From: Hyphomicrobium_A sp963776675
Lineage (GTDB): Bacteria; Pseudomonadota; Alphaproteobacteria; Rhizobiales; Hyphomicrobiaceae
Assembly (NCBI GenBank): GCA_963776675.1
Contig: CAVZNR010000027.1
Span: 62,001-126,000 of the forward strand
Direction: 5' to 3'
Length of the DNA: 64,000 nucleotides
The notes beneath the pieces were generated by a model that was not told the DNA's origin, made no database searches, and was given only the letters and a program-made list of their open reading frames with translations. Position numbers and translations under genes: made by a program. Below are positions 29,224 to 41,171 of this stretch, piece after piece. Within the stretch, counting starts at the first letter, position 1; each line of letters begins with the position of its first letter.

Positions 29224-32013
29224 CTAGGCCCTCGTCAGACCTGGCACCGGCGCGTTCTCCTCGCCGCCGACCAGCACGCGCTCCAAGCGGTCATGAATGA
29301 TCGTCTGGCGCGGCTCGTGCGTGATCTTCTTGCCCGTCAGATCCGTGACGTAGAACACATCGACGGCCTTCTCGCCGAAGGTCGTGATGTGTGCCGACGT
29401 GATGTCGAGCAGCAGATCCGACAAGGCGCTCGTCAGCTCGTACAGCAGGCCCGTGCGGTCGCGCCCGGAAACCTCGATCACGGTGAACTGATCCGACAGC
29501 GCGTTGTTGACGATAACCTCGGGCTCAACGCTGAAGGCCATCACGCGCCGCGGTGGCGTGCCGCGCTCGGCCAAAAGGTTCTTGAGCCACACGTCGCCGC
29601 GCAGCAAACGCGCCATCATGTCGCCGATGCGACCGCCACGACGCATCTCGTCCTCGTCCTCGGTGAACTCCCGATTGAGGAGGAACGTATCGAGCGCGAA
29701 TCCATCGCGCGTCGTCATGATGTGCGCACCGGCGATGTTGGCGCCGGCCGCCGCGCAGGCGCCGGCAAACAGCGACAACAGCCGCGGATGGTTCGAGGCC
29801 ACCACGGTGAGCTCGGTGATCGCGGTGAAGGCGTCCGTCGCGGTCTCGGTCGCGAAAAGCGGGCCCTCCGCCTCAGCGCGTTGCAAGAGCTTGGCGTGCT
29901 CGACCTGCCGCTCGGTGTCCGTGCGCAGCCAGTAATCGGGGTAGTGGCGCTCGATGAAGCGCTCGACCTCGGCCGGGCGCCAGTCCTGCAGGGCAAGGCG
30001 CACCTCTTTCTGAGCCTCGGCGATGCGCTCGCTGCGCTTGACCTGGGTGTGGCCGCCGGCGACCAGAGGCTCGGTCTCGTAGTACAGCGTGCGCAGGAGC
30101 TGGCCTTTCCAGCCATTCCAGACGCCGGGCCCGACGGCGCGAATGTCGGCGACCGTGAGCAGGACCAACAGCTTCAGGCGCTCCGGGCTCTGCACCACGT
30201 CGGCAAAGTCGCGGATGGTCTTGGGATCGGACAAATCGCGGCTCTGCGCGATGTTGCTCATGGTGAGGTGCTGCTCGATGAGCCAGGCGCAGGTCTCGGT
30301 CTCGGCGGCACTCAAACCGAAGCGCGGCCCGAGCTTACGCGCCACCCGGGCCCCGACGACCGAATGATCCTCTTTGTGCCCCTTGCCAATGTCATGCAGG
30401 AAGGTAGCGACGAACAGCGCCCGCCGGTTCTTGATCGTCTTGATGATCTCGGTCGACAGCGGCAGCTCGCGCGTGGCCCCGCCACGCTCGATGTCGGTCA
30501 GCATGCCGACGGCGCGCACCAGATGTTCGTCGACCGTGTAGTGATGGTACATGTTGAACTGCGTCATGGCGACGACGCGGCCGAACTCCGGCACGAAGCG
30601 CCCCAGAACGCCGGCGTCGTTCATGCGACGCAAGCTCATCTCCACGCCGTCCTCGCTGGTCAGCAGCTGCAGGAAGATGCGGTTCGCCTCGGTATTCTCG
30701 CGCAGGTCGTCGTCGATGAGGCGCAGCGACTGGCGCAGTATCCGGATCGCGTCGGGGTGCAGGAACGCATTCGTGTGCCGCGCCTCGGCGAAGAAGCGAA
30801 TGAGGTTGACGGGATCGCGCTTGAACACGTCCGGATCGGCAACGTTGAGGCGATCGTTGTCGATGCGGAACTCCGTGCGCGTGCGCACCTGCCGTCGCGC
30901 CTTCCAGTTGAGCGGCCGCAACAGCCGGCTGAAGCCGGGCGAGGACTTGAGCTGCTGCATCTCCAGCGCCGCGCACAGGATCGTCGTCAGGTCGCCGACG
31001 TCCTTGGCGATGAGGAAGTAGTGCTTCATGAAGCGCTCGACCGCACGCAGGCCACCGCGGCGATTGTAGCCGAGCTGTTGCGCAAGCCAGGGCTGCACGT
31101 CGAAGGTCAGAAGCTCCTCGGCGCGGCCGCTCTGGAAGTGCAGGTAGCAGCGGATCGTCCAGAGGAAGTCCTCGCACTTGCGGAAGGTCGCCACCTCGTC
31201 GGGCTTGAAAATGCCGGCGGCCACCGTCGCCGCACCGACACCTTGCCCAAAGAGATACTTCGACAGCCAGTGCAGCGTATGCAGGTCGCGCAAGCCGCCT
31301 TTGCCATCCTTGATGTTGGGCTCGACCTTGTAGCGGCTCTCGCCGGTGGCGCGATGGCGCCCGTCGCGCTCGGCCATCTTGGCATCGATGAAATCGCGCG
31401 CCGTGCCGGCGACAACCTCGTTGCGGAAGCGCTGCTCGAACGTGACGTAGAGATTGGCGTCGCCATGGATGAGGCGCGCATCGAGAAGCGACGTGCGGAT
31501 CGTAATGTCTGCGGTGCCGAGCTTGACGCACTGGCCCACCGTGCGCGTGGCGTGGCCAACCTTGAAGCCCAGGTCCCACAGCACATAGAGAATGTACTCA
31601 GCGACGCTTTCGCCCCACGGGGTCTGCTTGTAGGGCAGCAAAAACAGCAGATCGATATCGGAGCCGGGCGCCAGCAGTCCGCGTCCGTAGCCGCCCGTCG
31701 CCACGATCGACATGCGCTCGGCATCGGAGGGGTTGGTTGCGCGGTAGATATGCGCGACCGTGTAATCGTAGAGCACGCGGATAAGCTCGTCCTGGAACAT
31801 CGACAGCCCCGCCGCACACCGCCGGCCGTTGCCGTCGCTTTCGAGACCGCGGCGCGCTTCCTCGCGCGCCTTTTCGACCAGCGCCTTGAGCCGCGGAATG
31901 AGGGAGGTGCGCGCAGCCGCAGCGTCCCCATGGGCACGGAAAGCCGCGCTCAGCTCCTCGCGCAGCTCGCGCGGGTCGAAATAGGGGGCGGCGTGTTGGA
32001 TCGCTTTATCCAT
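29224..32013 (-). CDS. glnD: [Protein-PII] uridylyltransferase / uridylyl-removing enzyme
   Basis: GlnD senses glutamine and uridylylates PII proteins, setting nitrogen control. The 929-residue product has the nucleotidyltransferase motif GGYGRGLLAPGSDIDLLF (G-S-x-D-x-D) and a GlnD-type linker. An HD hydrolase domain (VATFLHDIGKGHKEDHSV) and two C-terminal ACT domains (TVVASNHPRLLSLFAG; IEVSGRDRTGLLYELTSAL) follow. The full domain set is present. It lies 53 bp downstream of mutS, as in related genomes. Confidence 0.97.
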   Translation of the reverse strand: MDKAIQHAAPYFDPRELREELSAAFRAHGDAAAARTSLIPRLKALVEKAREEARRGLESDGNGRRCAAGLSMFQDELIRVLYDYTVAHIYRATNPSDAERMSIVATGGYGRGLLAPGSDIDLLFLLPYKQTPWGESVAEYILYVLWDLGFKVGHATRTVGQCVKLGTADITIRTSLLDARLIHGDANLYVTFEQRFRNEVVAGTARDFIDAKMAERDGRHRATGESRYKVEPNIKDGKGGLRDLHTLHWLSKYLFGQGVGAATVAAGIFKPDEVATFRKCEDFLWTIRCYLHFQSGRAEELLTFDVQPWLAQQLGYNRRGGLRAVERFMKHYFLIAKDVGDLTTILCAALEMQQLKSSPGFSRLLRPLNWKARRQVRTRTEFRIDNDRLNVADPDVFKRDPVNLIRFFAEARHTNAFLHPDAIRILRQSLRLIDDDLRENTEANRIFLQLLTSEDGVEMSLRRMNDAGVLGRFVPEFGRVVAMTQFNMYHHYTVDEHLVRAVGMLTDIERGGATRELPLSTEIIKTIKNRRALFVATFLHDIGKGHKEDHSVVGARVARKLGPRFGLSAAETETCAWLIEQHLTMSNIAQSRDLSDPKTIRDFADVVQSPERLKLLVLLTVADIRAVGPGVWNGWKGQLLRTLYYETEPLVAGGHTQVKRSERIAEAQKEVRLALQDWRPAEVERFIERHYPDYWLRTDTERQVEHAKLLQRAEAEGPLFATETATDAFTAITELTVVASNHPRLLSLFAGACAAAGANIAGAHIMTTRDGFALDTFLLNREFTEDEDEMRRGGRIGDMMARLLRGDVWLKNLLAERGTPPRRVMAFSVEPEVIVNNALSDQFTVIEVSGRDRTGLLYELTSALSDLLLDITSAHITTFGEKAVDVFYVTDLTGKKITHEPRQTIIHDRLERVLVGGEENAPVPGLTRA

Positions 32014-32066
32014 GACGATTTAATGTAAGCCAGCATTCGCTCGAAGCTAGCTTGAGCCTCCTGAAT

Positions 32067-34895
32067 TTAGCGTTTTTGCTTGCGCTTTTCCTGACGCAGA
32101 GCCTTCAGACGATAGACGGCATCGAGCGCGGCGCGTGGGCTCAAGTCGTCGGGATTGAGCTCATCGACGGCGATCTCGACGGCGGAAGGTCCGGCGGGCT
32201 CCGTCACCTGCGGAGGAGTTAGCGCAAACAGGGGCAACTCGTCGAGCGGTCCGTTGCGGGCGTCCTTGCGGCCCTCGGTCTTCTCCAAGAGCGCCAGAAC
32301 CTCGCGCGCACGCCCGACGACACGATCGGGCAGCCCCGCAAGCTTGGCAACCTGGATGCCGTACGAGCGGTCGGCGGCCCCCGGCTTCACCTTGTGCAGG
32401 AACACGATCTCATCGTGCCACTCGCGCACGTCGATGGTGACGTTGGACACGCCTTCCAGGCGGCGCGCCAACACCGTCAGCTCGTGGTAGTGGGTGGCAA
32501 ACAGCACGCGCGCTCCGGCGACGTCGTGCAGGTATTCGACCGTCGACCACGCGATCGAGAGGCCGTCGAAGGTCGCCGTTCCGCGACCGATCTCGTCGAG
32601 GATAACGAGCGACCGCGCGCTCGCCTGATTGAGGATGGCGGCCGTCTCCACCATCTCGACCATGAACGTCGAGCGGCCGCGCGCGAGATCGTCGGCAGCA
32701 CCGACGCGGCTGAACAGCCGATCGACGGCGCCGATCACGGCGGAGCGCGCCGGAACGTAGGAGCCCATCTGCGCCAGCACCACGATCAGCGCGTTCTGGC
32801 GCAGGAACGTCGACTTGCCCGCCATGTTGGGACCGGTCACGAGCCAGATGCGGCCTTCCGCCGTCTCGTCGAACCCCGGTGCCGGCGCCAAGTCGGCGCG
32901 CCCCAGAACGCAATCGTTGTCGATAAAGGGGCCGGCCTTCGCAGCTTTCAGCGCCTGCTCGACCACCGGGTGGCGGCCGCCGCGAATGTCGAATGCCTGG
33001 CTCGCATCGACGCGCGGCCGCGTGTAGCCTTCGATGCGCGCCAGCTCGGCGAGGCCCGCCACGGCGTCGAGCTCGGCCAGCGCCGCGGCAACCTCGCAAA
33101 GCGCCCGCTCCTTCTCCTGCACCTTGGCCGCCAGCTCCGCGAACACATCCTGCTCGATGCCGAGCGCGCGCTCCGTCGCCGAGGCGATGCGCCCCTCCGT
33201 CTCGATCAGCTCCGGCGTGGAAAAGCGCACCGCGTTTGCCATCGTCTGGCGGTGGCGGAACTTTTCCGATTGCGGCCCTTCCAACAGCGGCTTGGCGTTG
33301 AGCTGCGTCACCTCGATGAAAAAGCCGAGAATGTTGTTATGGCGGACTTTCAGCGTCTTGACGCCGGTGTCGGCGACGTACTTGGTCTCCAGCCCCGCCA
33401 TCACGCCGCGGCTGTCCTCTTTCAAGCGGCGCGCCTCATCGAGCTCGGGCCGGAAGCCCTCGCGCACAAAACCGCCGTCGCGGCGCAGGTGCGGAGGATC
33501 GGCCACCAGAGCTGTTTCGAGCGCCGTATGCAGCGCTTCTCCTACTGCGCGCAGCTGACCGGCAACCCGACCCAGCTCCGCCGGCAGGCCCATGCCTTCG
33601 CCTTGCGCCGCAAGCAGCTCCGCACACCGGCGCGCGATGCCGAGACCGTCGCGCACGCCGGCAAGATCCCGGGGCGAGCCGCGCGCGAACGCCAGCCGCG
33701 AGACCGCGCGCGCGATATCGGGCGCCGACCTCAAGGCGTCGCGCACGTCGCCACGCAGCGTCTCCTCCTCGATCAGAAACCCGACCGCATCGAGCCGGTC
33801 GTCGATCTGAGCAGGATCGCGCAAGGGACTGGCGAGCCGCGCGGCAAGCTCGCGCGCGCCCGCCCCCGTCACCGTCCGATCGATGGCGGCGAGCAGGCTT
33901 CCCTGCTTGTCGCCGGAGGTCGACCGCGTCAGCTCCAGGCTGGCACGGGTCGCCGCGTCGATCAGCAGCACGGCGTCGGAGCCGGACCGTTTCGGCGGCC
34001 GCAGCACCGGCCTGGCCCCCATCTGCGTGAGGTCCACGTATTTGAGCACGGCGCCGACCGCGGCGAGCTCGGGCCGCGTGAAAGCGCCGAAACCGCCAAG
34101 CTCCGTCACCTTGAGCTGCGCCTTCAGGCTCGCCTCGCCGGCAAGGCTGTCGAAATAGGCCGACGGCACCGGCGTCGCCGCCGCTCCGGCAAGCTCGATC
34201 CACGACTTGAGCCCGGCATCGCCAAAAAGCGCCTCGCCAAGGATCACCTCGCCCGGGCCGAGCCGCACGAGCTCGCCCGGCAGGTCGGCACCCGTCACCT
34301 CGCCCACCTCGAACTCGCCCGTCGAGATGTCGAGCGAGGCCAGCGCCACCGTCGCGTCCGAAAACGCGGTGTCGCTCGCACCCTGCGTCGGCCGGAAGAT
34401 CGCGGTCAGATAATTGCGAGCCTTGGCATCGAGGAGCGCCTCCTCGGTCAGCGTTCCGGGCGTGACGAGACGCACCACGTCGCGCCGCACGACCGCCTTG
34501 GCGCCGCGCTTGCGCGCCTCCGCCGGGTCCTCGAGCTGCTCGGCGACGGCGACGCGAAATCCCATTCGGATCAAGCGTTGCAGATACTCGTCGGCGCGAT
34601 GGATCGGCACGCCGCACATGGGGATGTCCTGGCCCAGGTGTTTGCCGCGCTTGGTGAGAACGATCCCGAGCGCCGCCGAGGCCGCCACCGCGTCCTCGAA
34701 GAAGAGCTCATAGAAGTCCCCCATGCGGTACCAGAGCAGGCTGTCGGGGTTCGCCGTCTTGATCTCCAGGTATTGGGCCATGGAGGGGCTCGCCTCGCCC
34801 TGCGCCGGCCCGGCAGTGTGCGGCGCAGCGTCGTTCGCAGACGCTGGCGTGGCCGGCGCGCTTTTGCCTTTCCCTCGTGTGCGTTTGGGCGCCAT
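32067..34895 (-). CDS. mutS: DNA mismatch repair protein MutS
   Basis: MutS recognises mismatches and small loops and starts repair with MutL. The product (942 residues from ATG 34895) has the mismatch-reading GDFYELFFEDA (Phe-x-Glu), the core and clamp domains, and the ABC ATPase. The ATPase shows Walker A GPNMAGKST and Walker B SLVILDEIGRGTATFDG. The N-terminus carries a Lys/Ala-rich extension. A TTG 18 nt upstream is a possible but weaker start. It is divergent from maeB. Confidence 0.97.
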   Translation of the reverse strand: MAPKRTRGKGKSAPATPASANDAAPHTAGPAQGEASPSMAQYLEIKTANPDSLLWYRMGDFYELFFEDAVAASAALGIVLTKRGKHLGQDIPMCGVPIHRADEYLQRLIRMGFRVAVAEQLEDPAEARKRGAKAVVRRDVVRLVTPGTLTEEALLDAKARNYLTAIFRPTQGASDTAFSDATVALASLDISTGEFEVGEVTGADLPGELVRLGPGEVILGEALFGDAGLKSWIELAGAAATPVPSAYFDSLAGEASLKAQLKVTELGGFGAFTRPELAAVGAVLKYVDLTQMGARPVLRPPKRSGSDAVLLIDAATRASLELTRSTSGDKQGSLLAAIDRTVTGAGARELAARLASPLRDPAQIDDRLDAVGFLIEEETLRGDVRDALRSAPDIARAVSRLAFARGSPRDLAGVRDGLGIARRCAELLAAQGEGMGLPAELGRVAGQLRAVGEALHTALETALVADPPHLRRDGGFVREGFRPELDEARRLKEDSRGVMAGLETKYVADTGVKTLKVRHNNILGFFIEVTQLNAKPLLEGPQSEKFRHRQTMANAVRFSTPELIETEGRIASATERALGIEQDVFAELAAKVQEKERALCEVAAALAELDAVAGLAELARIEGYTRPRVDASQAFDIRGGRHPVVEQALKAAKAGPFIDNDCVLGRADLAPAPGFDETAEGRIWLVTGPNMAGKSTFLRQNALIVVLAQMGSYVPARSAVIGAVDRLFSRVGAADDLARGRSTFMVEMVETAAILNQASARSLVILDEIGRGTATFDGLSIAWSTVEYLHDVAGARVLFATHYHELTVLARRLEGVSNVTIDVREWHDEIVFLHKVKPGAADRSYGIQVAKLAGLPDRVVGRAREVLALLEKTEGRKDARNGPLDELPLFALTPPQVTEPAGPSAVEIAVDELNPDDLSPRAALDAVYRLKALRQEKRKQKR

Positions 34896-35101
34896 GGCCC
34901 GCGCGTGTCCCAACCCCGAAAACCCCCTCGACCTGCACCCACGATAGCGAGCCGCCGCGCGCGACGAAAGCCGCCGTTCACTCCCTACGAAGCGGTTGGC
35001 CCAGAGCCCCGTTTTCCAGTCGTTAGTGCGATTGTTTCAGACTTCCCAGCACTCTATGTTGCCCCATCCCCAACTTCAGCAAATCAAGCCCGGCGGCAAA
35101 A

Positions 35102-37384
<2,283 letters not shown>

Positions 37385-37391
37385 TGGCGGC

Positions 37392-38606
37392 TCAGTCGCT
37401 CGCCAGAATCAGGTTGCGCACGATCGGGTAGATCTGGCCTTCCCAGCGCCGCCCGCTGAAGACGCCGTAGTGGCCGACACCCGTCTGCATGTGGTGACGC
37501 TTCATATGCGGCTTGAGGCTCGTGCACAGATCGTGTGCCGATGCGGTCTGGCCGAGCGCGCATATATCGTCGCGCTCGCCTTCCACCGTGAGCAGGGCCG
37601 TCTTGCGGATGGCCTTCAACTGAATCGGCTCGCCCCGGAACTTGAGCTCCCCTTTGGGAAGCAGCGCGTCCTGAAACACCCAGCGCACCGTCTCCAGATA
37701 GAACTCCGCCGGCAAGTCGAGCACGGCGAAATATTCGTCGTAGAACGTCTTGATGACGCGCGCCTTCTCGTGCTCGCCGTTGGCGAGATGCTCATAGAGC
37801 TCCTGGTGCGCATTGTAGTGCCGGTTGATGTTCATCGAGACGAAGGCGGCCAATTGCACGAAGCCGGGGTACACCTTGCGCTGCGAGCCCTTGTACTTGT
37901 GCGGCACGCGCGCAATGAGATTGCGCTCGAACCACCCGATCGACTTGCTCATGGCGAGCTTGTTGACCTTGGTGGGATTGACGCGCGTGTCGATGGGCCC
38001 GGCCATTAGCGTCATGCTGTGGGGCTGCGCCCGATTGCCGTTCGCCGCCATCACGGCGACGGCGGCCAGGGCTTGGACGCAAGGCTGGCAAACGGCGAGC
38101 AGATGCGCGCCGGGACCCAGGGTCTCGAGAAAGCGGATGAGGTAGTCGACGTAGTCGTCGAACCCAAACGGCCCATCCTTGAGGCTCACATCGCGCGCGT
38201 TGTGCCAGTCCGTGATGTAGACGTCGTGGTCGGGCAGAAGCGTGCGCACCGTATTGCGCAGCAGCGTGGCGAAGTGGCCCGAGAGCGGCGCCACGACCAG
38301 CACCCGTGGCTGGGCGGCGGAGACGTCCTTCTTGAAGTTCAAAAGCGTGCCGAAGGGCAAGGTCTGAACCGGAACCTCGGTGACCTCCACCTCGCGATTG
38401 CCGACGGTGACGCTTTTGATCGCATACTCGGGGCGCACGTGGGTCAGCCCGGCTCGCGCGATCAGCTCGTAAGTGGCCGACAGATTGCGGAGGACCGGTA
38501 CATTGGCCGCGCCCCCCCAGGCGCCAAGAAGAGCCAGCGACGTACGAGCCATCGACTTGGCGGGCTCGATCATGTCTGAATGGGCTTGATAGGCGGCGTA
38601 GAGCAT
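37392..38606 (-). CDS. phaZ: Intracellular polyhydroxyalkanoate (PHB) depolymerase
   Basis: The 404-residue alpha/beta-hydrolase-like enzyme mobilises stored PHB granules. It shows the intracellular-type pattern with Cys in place of the usual nucleophilic Ser (LLAVCQPCVQA, Cys173). A GERDDIC segment carries a likely acid residue and GVGHYGVFSGRRW carries the His. This matches R. eutropha PhaZ1-type enzymes. ATG at 38606 (MLYAAYQAHSDMIEP) fits the family. The stop lies 7 bp from the convergent maeB stop, pairing storage-polymer use with acetyl-CoA/malate metabolism. Confidence 0.93.
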   Translation of the reverse strand: MLYAAYQAHSDMIEPAKSMARTSLALLGAWGGAANVPVLRNLSATYELIARAGLTHVRPEYAIKSVTVGNREVEVTEVPVQTLPFGTLLNFKKDVSAAQPRVLVVAPLSGHFATLLRNTVRTLLPDHDVYITDWHNARDVSLKDGPFGFDDYVDYLIRFLETLGPGAHLLAVCQPCVQALAAVAVMAANGNRAQPHSMTLMAGPIDTRVNPTKVNKLAMSKSIGWFERNLIARVPHKYKGSQRKVYPGFVQLAAFVSMNINRHYNAHQELYEHLANGEHEKARVIKTFYDEYFAVLDLPAEFYLETVRWVFQDALLPKGELKFRGEPIQLKAIRKTALLTVEGERDDICALGQTASAHDLCTSLKPHMKRHHMQTGVGHYGVFSGRRWEGQIYPIVRNLILASD

Positions 38607-38762
38607 CGAGTCCTTAGGTCCGCAGGCCACCGCTGCAGGTAACCTCCTGCCCCGGAACCCTATTGTGCGATGCACAAAAGCTAGTGCATCCTATCGGAGC
38701 GCGCGAGCCCTTTTTTGGAGGCTGGTGGCATCGGGCCGCCCCGCAGTTGGGAGAAGTGCAGA

Positions 38763-39416
38763 ATGGCAACAGCCGAGCTCACCATCAGCAGCAAGAACTA
38801 CTCGTCGTGGTCGCTCCGCGGGTGGCTGCTATGCAAAATGGCAGGACTGGAGTTCGAGGAAAAAATCGTGTCCTCGGACGACCCGTCGGTCCGTGCCGAG
38901 CTGTTGCTCCTCTCACCGTCGTTCCTGGTCCCGTGCCTGCAGCATGGCAACGTCAAGGTCTGGGACACTCTGGCGATCGCCGAGTACCTGGCGGAAATCA
39001 AGCCCGACGCCGGCATCCTTCCCAAAGACATCGTTGCCCGCGCCCACTGCCGCGCCATCTCCGGCGAGATGCATTCGGGCTTCCACAATCTGCGCTCCGC
39101 ATTGCCCATGAACCTCAAGGCGCATTTTCCCGAGTTCTCCGTCTGGACCGGGGCCCAAGGCGACATCGACCACGTCTTTGCCATCTGGCGCGAATGCCTC
39201 GAGACCTATGGCGGGCCTCATCTCTTCGGCGAGCGCTCGCTCGCGGATGCGATGTATGCGCCCGTTTGCGCGCGCTTTCAGACCTACGATGTGCCGCTTG
39301 ACGCGGAATGCGCCGCCTACTGCGAAACAATCATGGGCTGGCCGGCCCTGACAGAATGGATCGCCGCGGCCAAATTGGAGCCCGACGAGCTGGAAGAGCT
39401 CGACGTCGAGTTCTGA
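38763..39416 (+). CDS. Glutathione S-transferase family protein
   Basis: The 217-residue protein has a thioredoxin-like N-terminal domain with SSKNYSSWSLRGWLLCKMAG and SPSFLVPCLQHG, and then an all-helical C-terminal domain (SLADAMYAPVCARFQTY). This is a GST subclass common in proteobacteria; the substrate is unknown. ATG at 38763 follows GGGAGA. It is the last gene before the autoinducer synthase; the 336-bp gap with AT-rich control DNA argues against co-transcription. Confidence 0.88.
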   Translation: MATAELTISSKNYSSWSLRGWLLCKMAGLEFEEKIVSSDDPSVRAELLLLSPSFLVPCLQHGNVKVWDTLAIAEYLAEIKPDAGILPKDIVARAHCRAISGEMHSGFHNLRSALPMNLKAHFPEFSVWTGAQGDIDHVFAIWRECLETYGGPHLFGERSLADAMYAPVCARFQTYDVPLDAECAAYCETIMGWPALTEWIAAAKLEPDELEELDVEF

Positions 39417-39752
39417 CGGGCCGCCAGCGCCCACGCTAGGTAGCCCGCTTCGACCTCGCCTGCCTGATTGCCGAAATCTTCCAGGCCTCCGCCTCACCCC
39501 CCGCCCGACCGGCGTACGCGCACTGGCGCGAATTGACGCAATGCATTGCTGCGTCATGGGCCGGTGCCCATTTTGCAGTTAACGTAAACGGAATGAGTGT
39601 CCCATATTGGCCCAATAACGGCCATGATGTAAATGCAAACCAAATGAGCTGGGGTTTGTCCGATGTCGGATATATCCCGTAGTGGAATTGGTTTGATGTT
39701 AACCTTTTCTTCGGGTTAATTGGTGCCGCGTTAAACATAATGGGAGCTGCGC
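39417..39752 (+). other. 336-bp control region upstream of the autoinducer synthase
   Basis: No gene is seen here. From about 39570 the DNA is much more AT-rich than its surroundings. It contains GTTAACGTAAAC near 39577, a TCCGA-TG-TCGGA inverted repeat near 39660, and two direct repeats at 39686-39734. This is most likely the promoter and operator region of the cqsA-like gene. Confidence 0.55.
39686..39734 (+). repeat. Direct repeat AATTGGT-N5-GTTAA, two copies
   Basis: Copies at 39686-39702 and 39718-39734 share AATTGGT, a 5-nt spacer, and GTTAA. Their starts are 32 bp apart, about three helical turns, and the second ends 18 bp before the GTG start. An inverted TTAACC...GGGTTAA pair overlaps them. 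The geometry suits a dimeric regulator site; the factor is unknown. Confidence 0.5.
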
Positions 39753-41171
39753 GTGCAGTTTCGAGTTGCCGATAAGCTTATTGCTCGTGAACAGAGCGAA
39801 TTTTCCGCTCCCGCGGATCCTGACTTCATCCGCGAACGGCACAATGACTACTATGTGCGCCGCAAGGTAGAGCTGTGGCAGGGACGCCACCCGCTGCAGG
39901 GCCGCGCGCCGCGGTCCGGCGACATCAAGGTGCGCAGCAACGACTACCTGTGCCTCGCCGGCCACCCCCACGTCATCGAGAGCGAGATTGCTGCGCTGCG
40001 CGCCGGGGGCCATGGCGATGCCGTCTCTCGCGTCTGGATTCACCATGAGCGCGACATCATCCGCGAGTTCGAGCAGCGCGTCGCGACCCTCATGCGGTCG
40101 GAGGACGCCGTCCTTTGCTCCTCCGGCTATACCGCCAACGTCGGCCTGCTCCAGTCGTTCGCACTCAGGGGCGCGCCCGTCTTTCTGGATATGAAGGCGC
40201 ACATCTCCCTGCACGAGGGAGTCGTCAGCGCCGGGGCCAAGCCGATCCTCTTCCGCCACAACGATCCCGAGTCGCTGGCGCGTATGCTTGCCACGCATGG
40301 GCCGGGGCTGGTGGCGATCGATGCGCTCTACAGCACCGACGGCGACCTGGCGCCGCTCAAGGAGTTCGTCGAGATCTGTGAGCGCTACGGTGCCGCCCTG
40401 ATTGTCGACGAAACGCACTCGTTCGGGGCCCAGGGCCCCGACGGCTCCGGCCTCGTCGTCGCCGCCGGCCTCGCCGAGCGGGTACACTTCCGCACCGTCG
40501 GCCTGTCCAAGGCCGCCGCGAGCCGCGGCGGGTTCATCGTCTGCTCGCGGCGCAATGCCGAATACTTCCGCTACAAGTCGCTGCCGGCGATCTTCTCCAC
40601 CTCGGTCATGCAGCACGAGGTCGCGGGATACGATGCGGTGCTCGACATATTCAAGAACGAAAGCTGGCGCCGCGATGCGCTGCACGCCAACCACGCCTAC
40701 CTCAGGGCGGGCCTCGACAAGCTGGGCTACAACGTCGAGGCCTCGAAGACGCAGATCATCGCTCTAGAGGCCGGTGACATTCGCCAGACGACCCAGCTGC
40801 GTGACGCTCTGGAAACGCGCGGCGTTTTCGGCGCCATCTTTTTTCCGCCGGCCACTCCGGAGAAGCGCTGCCTCATTCGCTTCACGGTCAACTGCGGGCT
40901 GAGCCGGCGCAATCTAGACCGCATCGTCGAAGTCTGCGGCGAGATCCGCGACGAGGTCGGCATGGCCGATTGGCGCTCGACGCGGCGCAAACAGGTGGAT
41001 GCGGCCAAAAACGCTGAAGCGCCGGCGACAGAGCCGGGGTTAGCTGCCAGGCGCGTCGCCGGCGGCGTGCGTAACGGCTGGCAGCTCAATGATGAAGGTG
41101 GTTCCGACGTTGCGCTTGGACTGGCAGGAGATCACTCCGCCGCAGCCCTCAACTATCATCCGGCAGAATGA
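39753..41171 (+). CDS. cqsA: CqsA/LqsA-type alpha-hydroxyketone autoinducer synthase
   Basis: This PLP-dependent alpha-oxoamine synthase (fold type I) is of the kind that joins an acyl-CoA to an amino-acid-derived unit in making CAI-1/LAI-1-type signals. Similarity to Vibrio CqsA is visible throughout: SNDYLCLAGHP, TANVGLLQ, HISLHEG, VDETHSFGAQGPDGSGL (Asp219, His222), the PLP lysine Lys253 in VGLSKAAASRGG, PAIFS, and ALEAGDIRQTTQLRD with GVFGAIFFPPAT. Start GTG 39753 has GGGAG 6 nt upstream. The product is 472 residues, against about 390 for CqsA. The last 44 codons overlap the sensor kinase gene antisense. One extra G at 41036-41039 could explain that tail, since a TAG at 41041-41043 would otherwise end the protein at 429 residues. 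Confidence 0.92.
   Translation: MQFRVADKLIAREQSEFSAPADPDFIRERHNDYYVRRKVELWQGRHPLQGRAPRSGDIKVRSNDYLCLAGHPHVIESEIAALRAGGHGDAVSRVWIHHERDIIREFEQRVATLMRSEDAVLCSSGYTANVGLLQSFALRGAPVFLDMKAHISLHEGVVSAGAKPILFRHNDPESLARMLATHGPGLVAIDALYSTDGDLAPLKEFVEICERYGAALIVDETHSFGAQGPDGSGLVVAAGLAERVHFRTVGLSKAAASRGGFIVCSRRNAEYFRYKSLPAIFSTSVMQHEVAGYDAVLDIFKNESWRRDALHANHAYLRAGLDKLGYNVEASKTQIIALEAGDIRQTTQLRDALETRGVFGAIFFPPATPEKRCLIRFTVNCGLSRRNLDRIVEVCGEIRDEVGMADWRSTRRKQVDAAKNAEAPATEPGLAARRVAGGVRNGWQLNDEGGSDVALGLAGDHSAAALNYHPAE

Noticed and set aside
29293..32028. An open frame of 911 codons on the plus strand opposite glnD
   Set aside because: It is antisense to a full-length, well-conserved glnD. The translation is Arg/Ala/Val-rich with no recognisable motif, the usual high-GC shadow of a real gene.
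39570..39740. CtrA sites (TTAA-N7-TTAA) upstream of the synthase
   Set aside because: Three TTAA boxes occur, but the spacings are 13 and 11 nt rather than 7.
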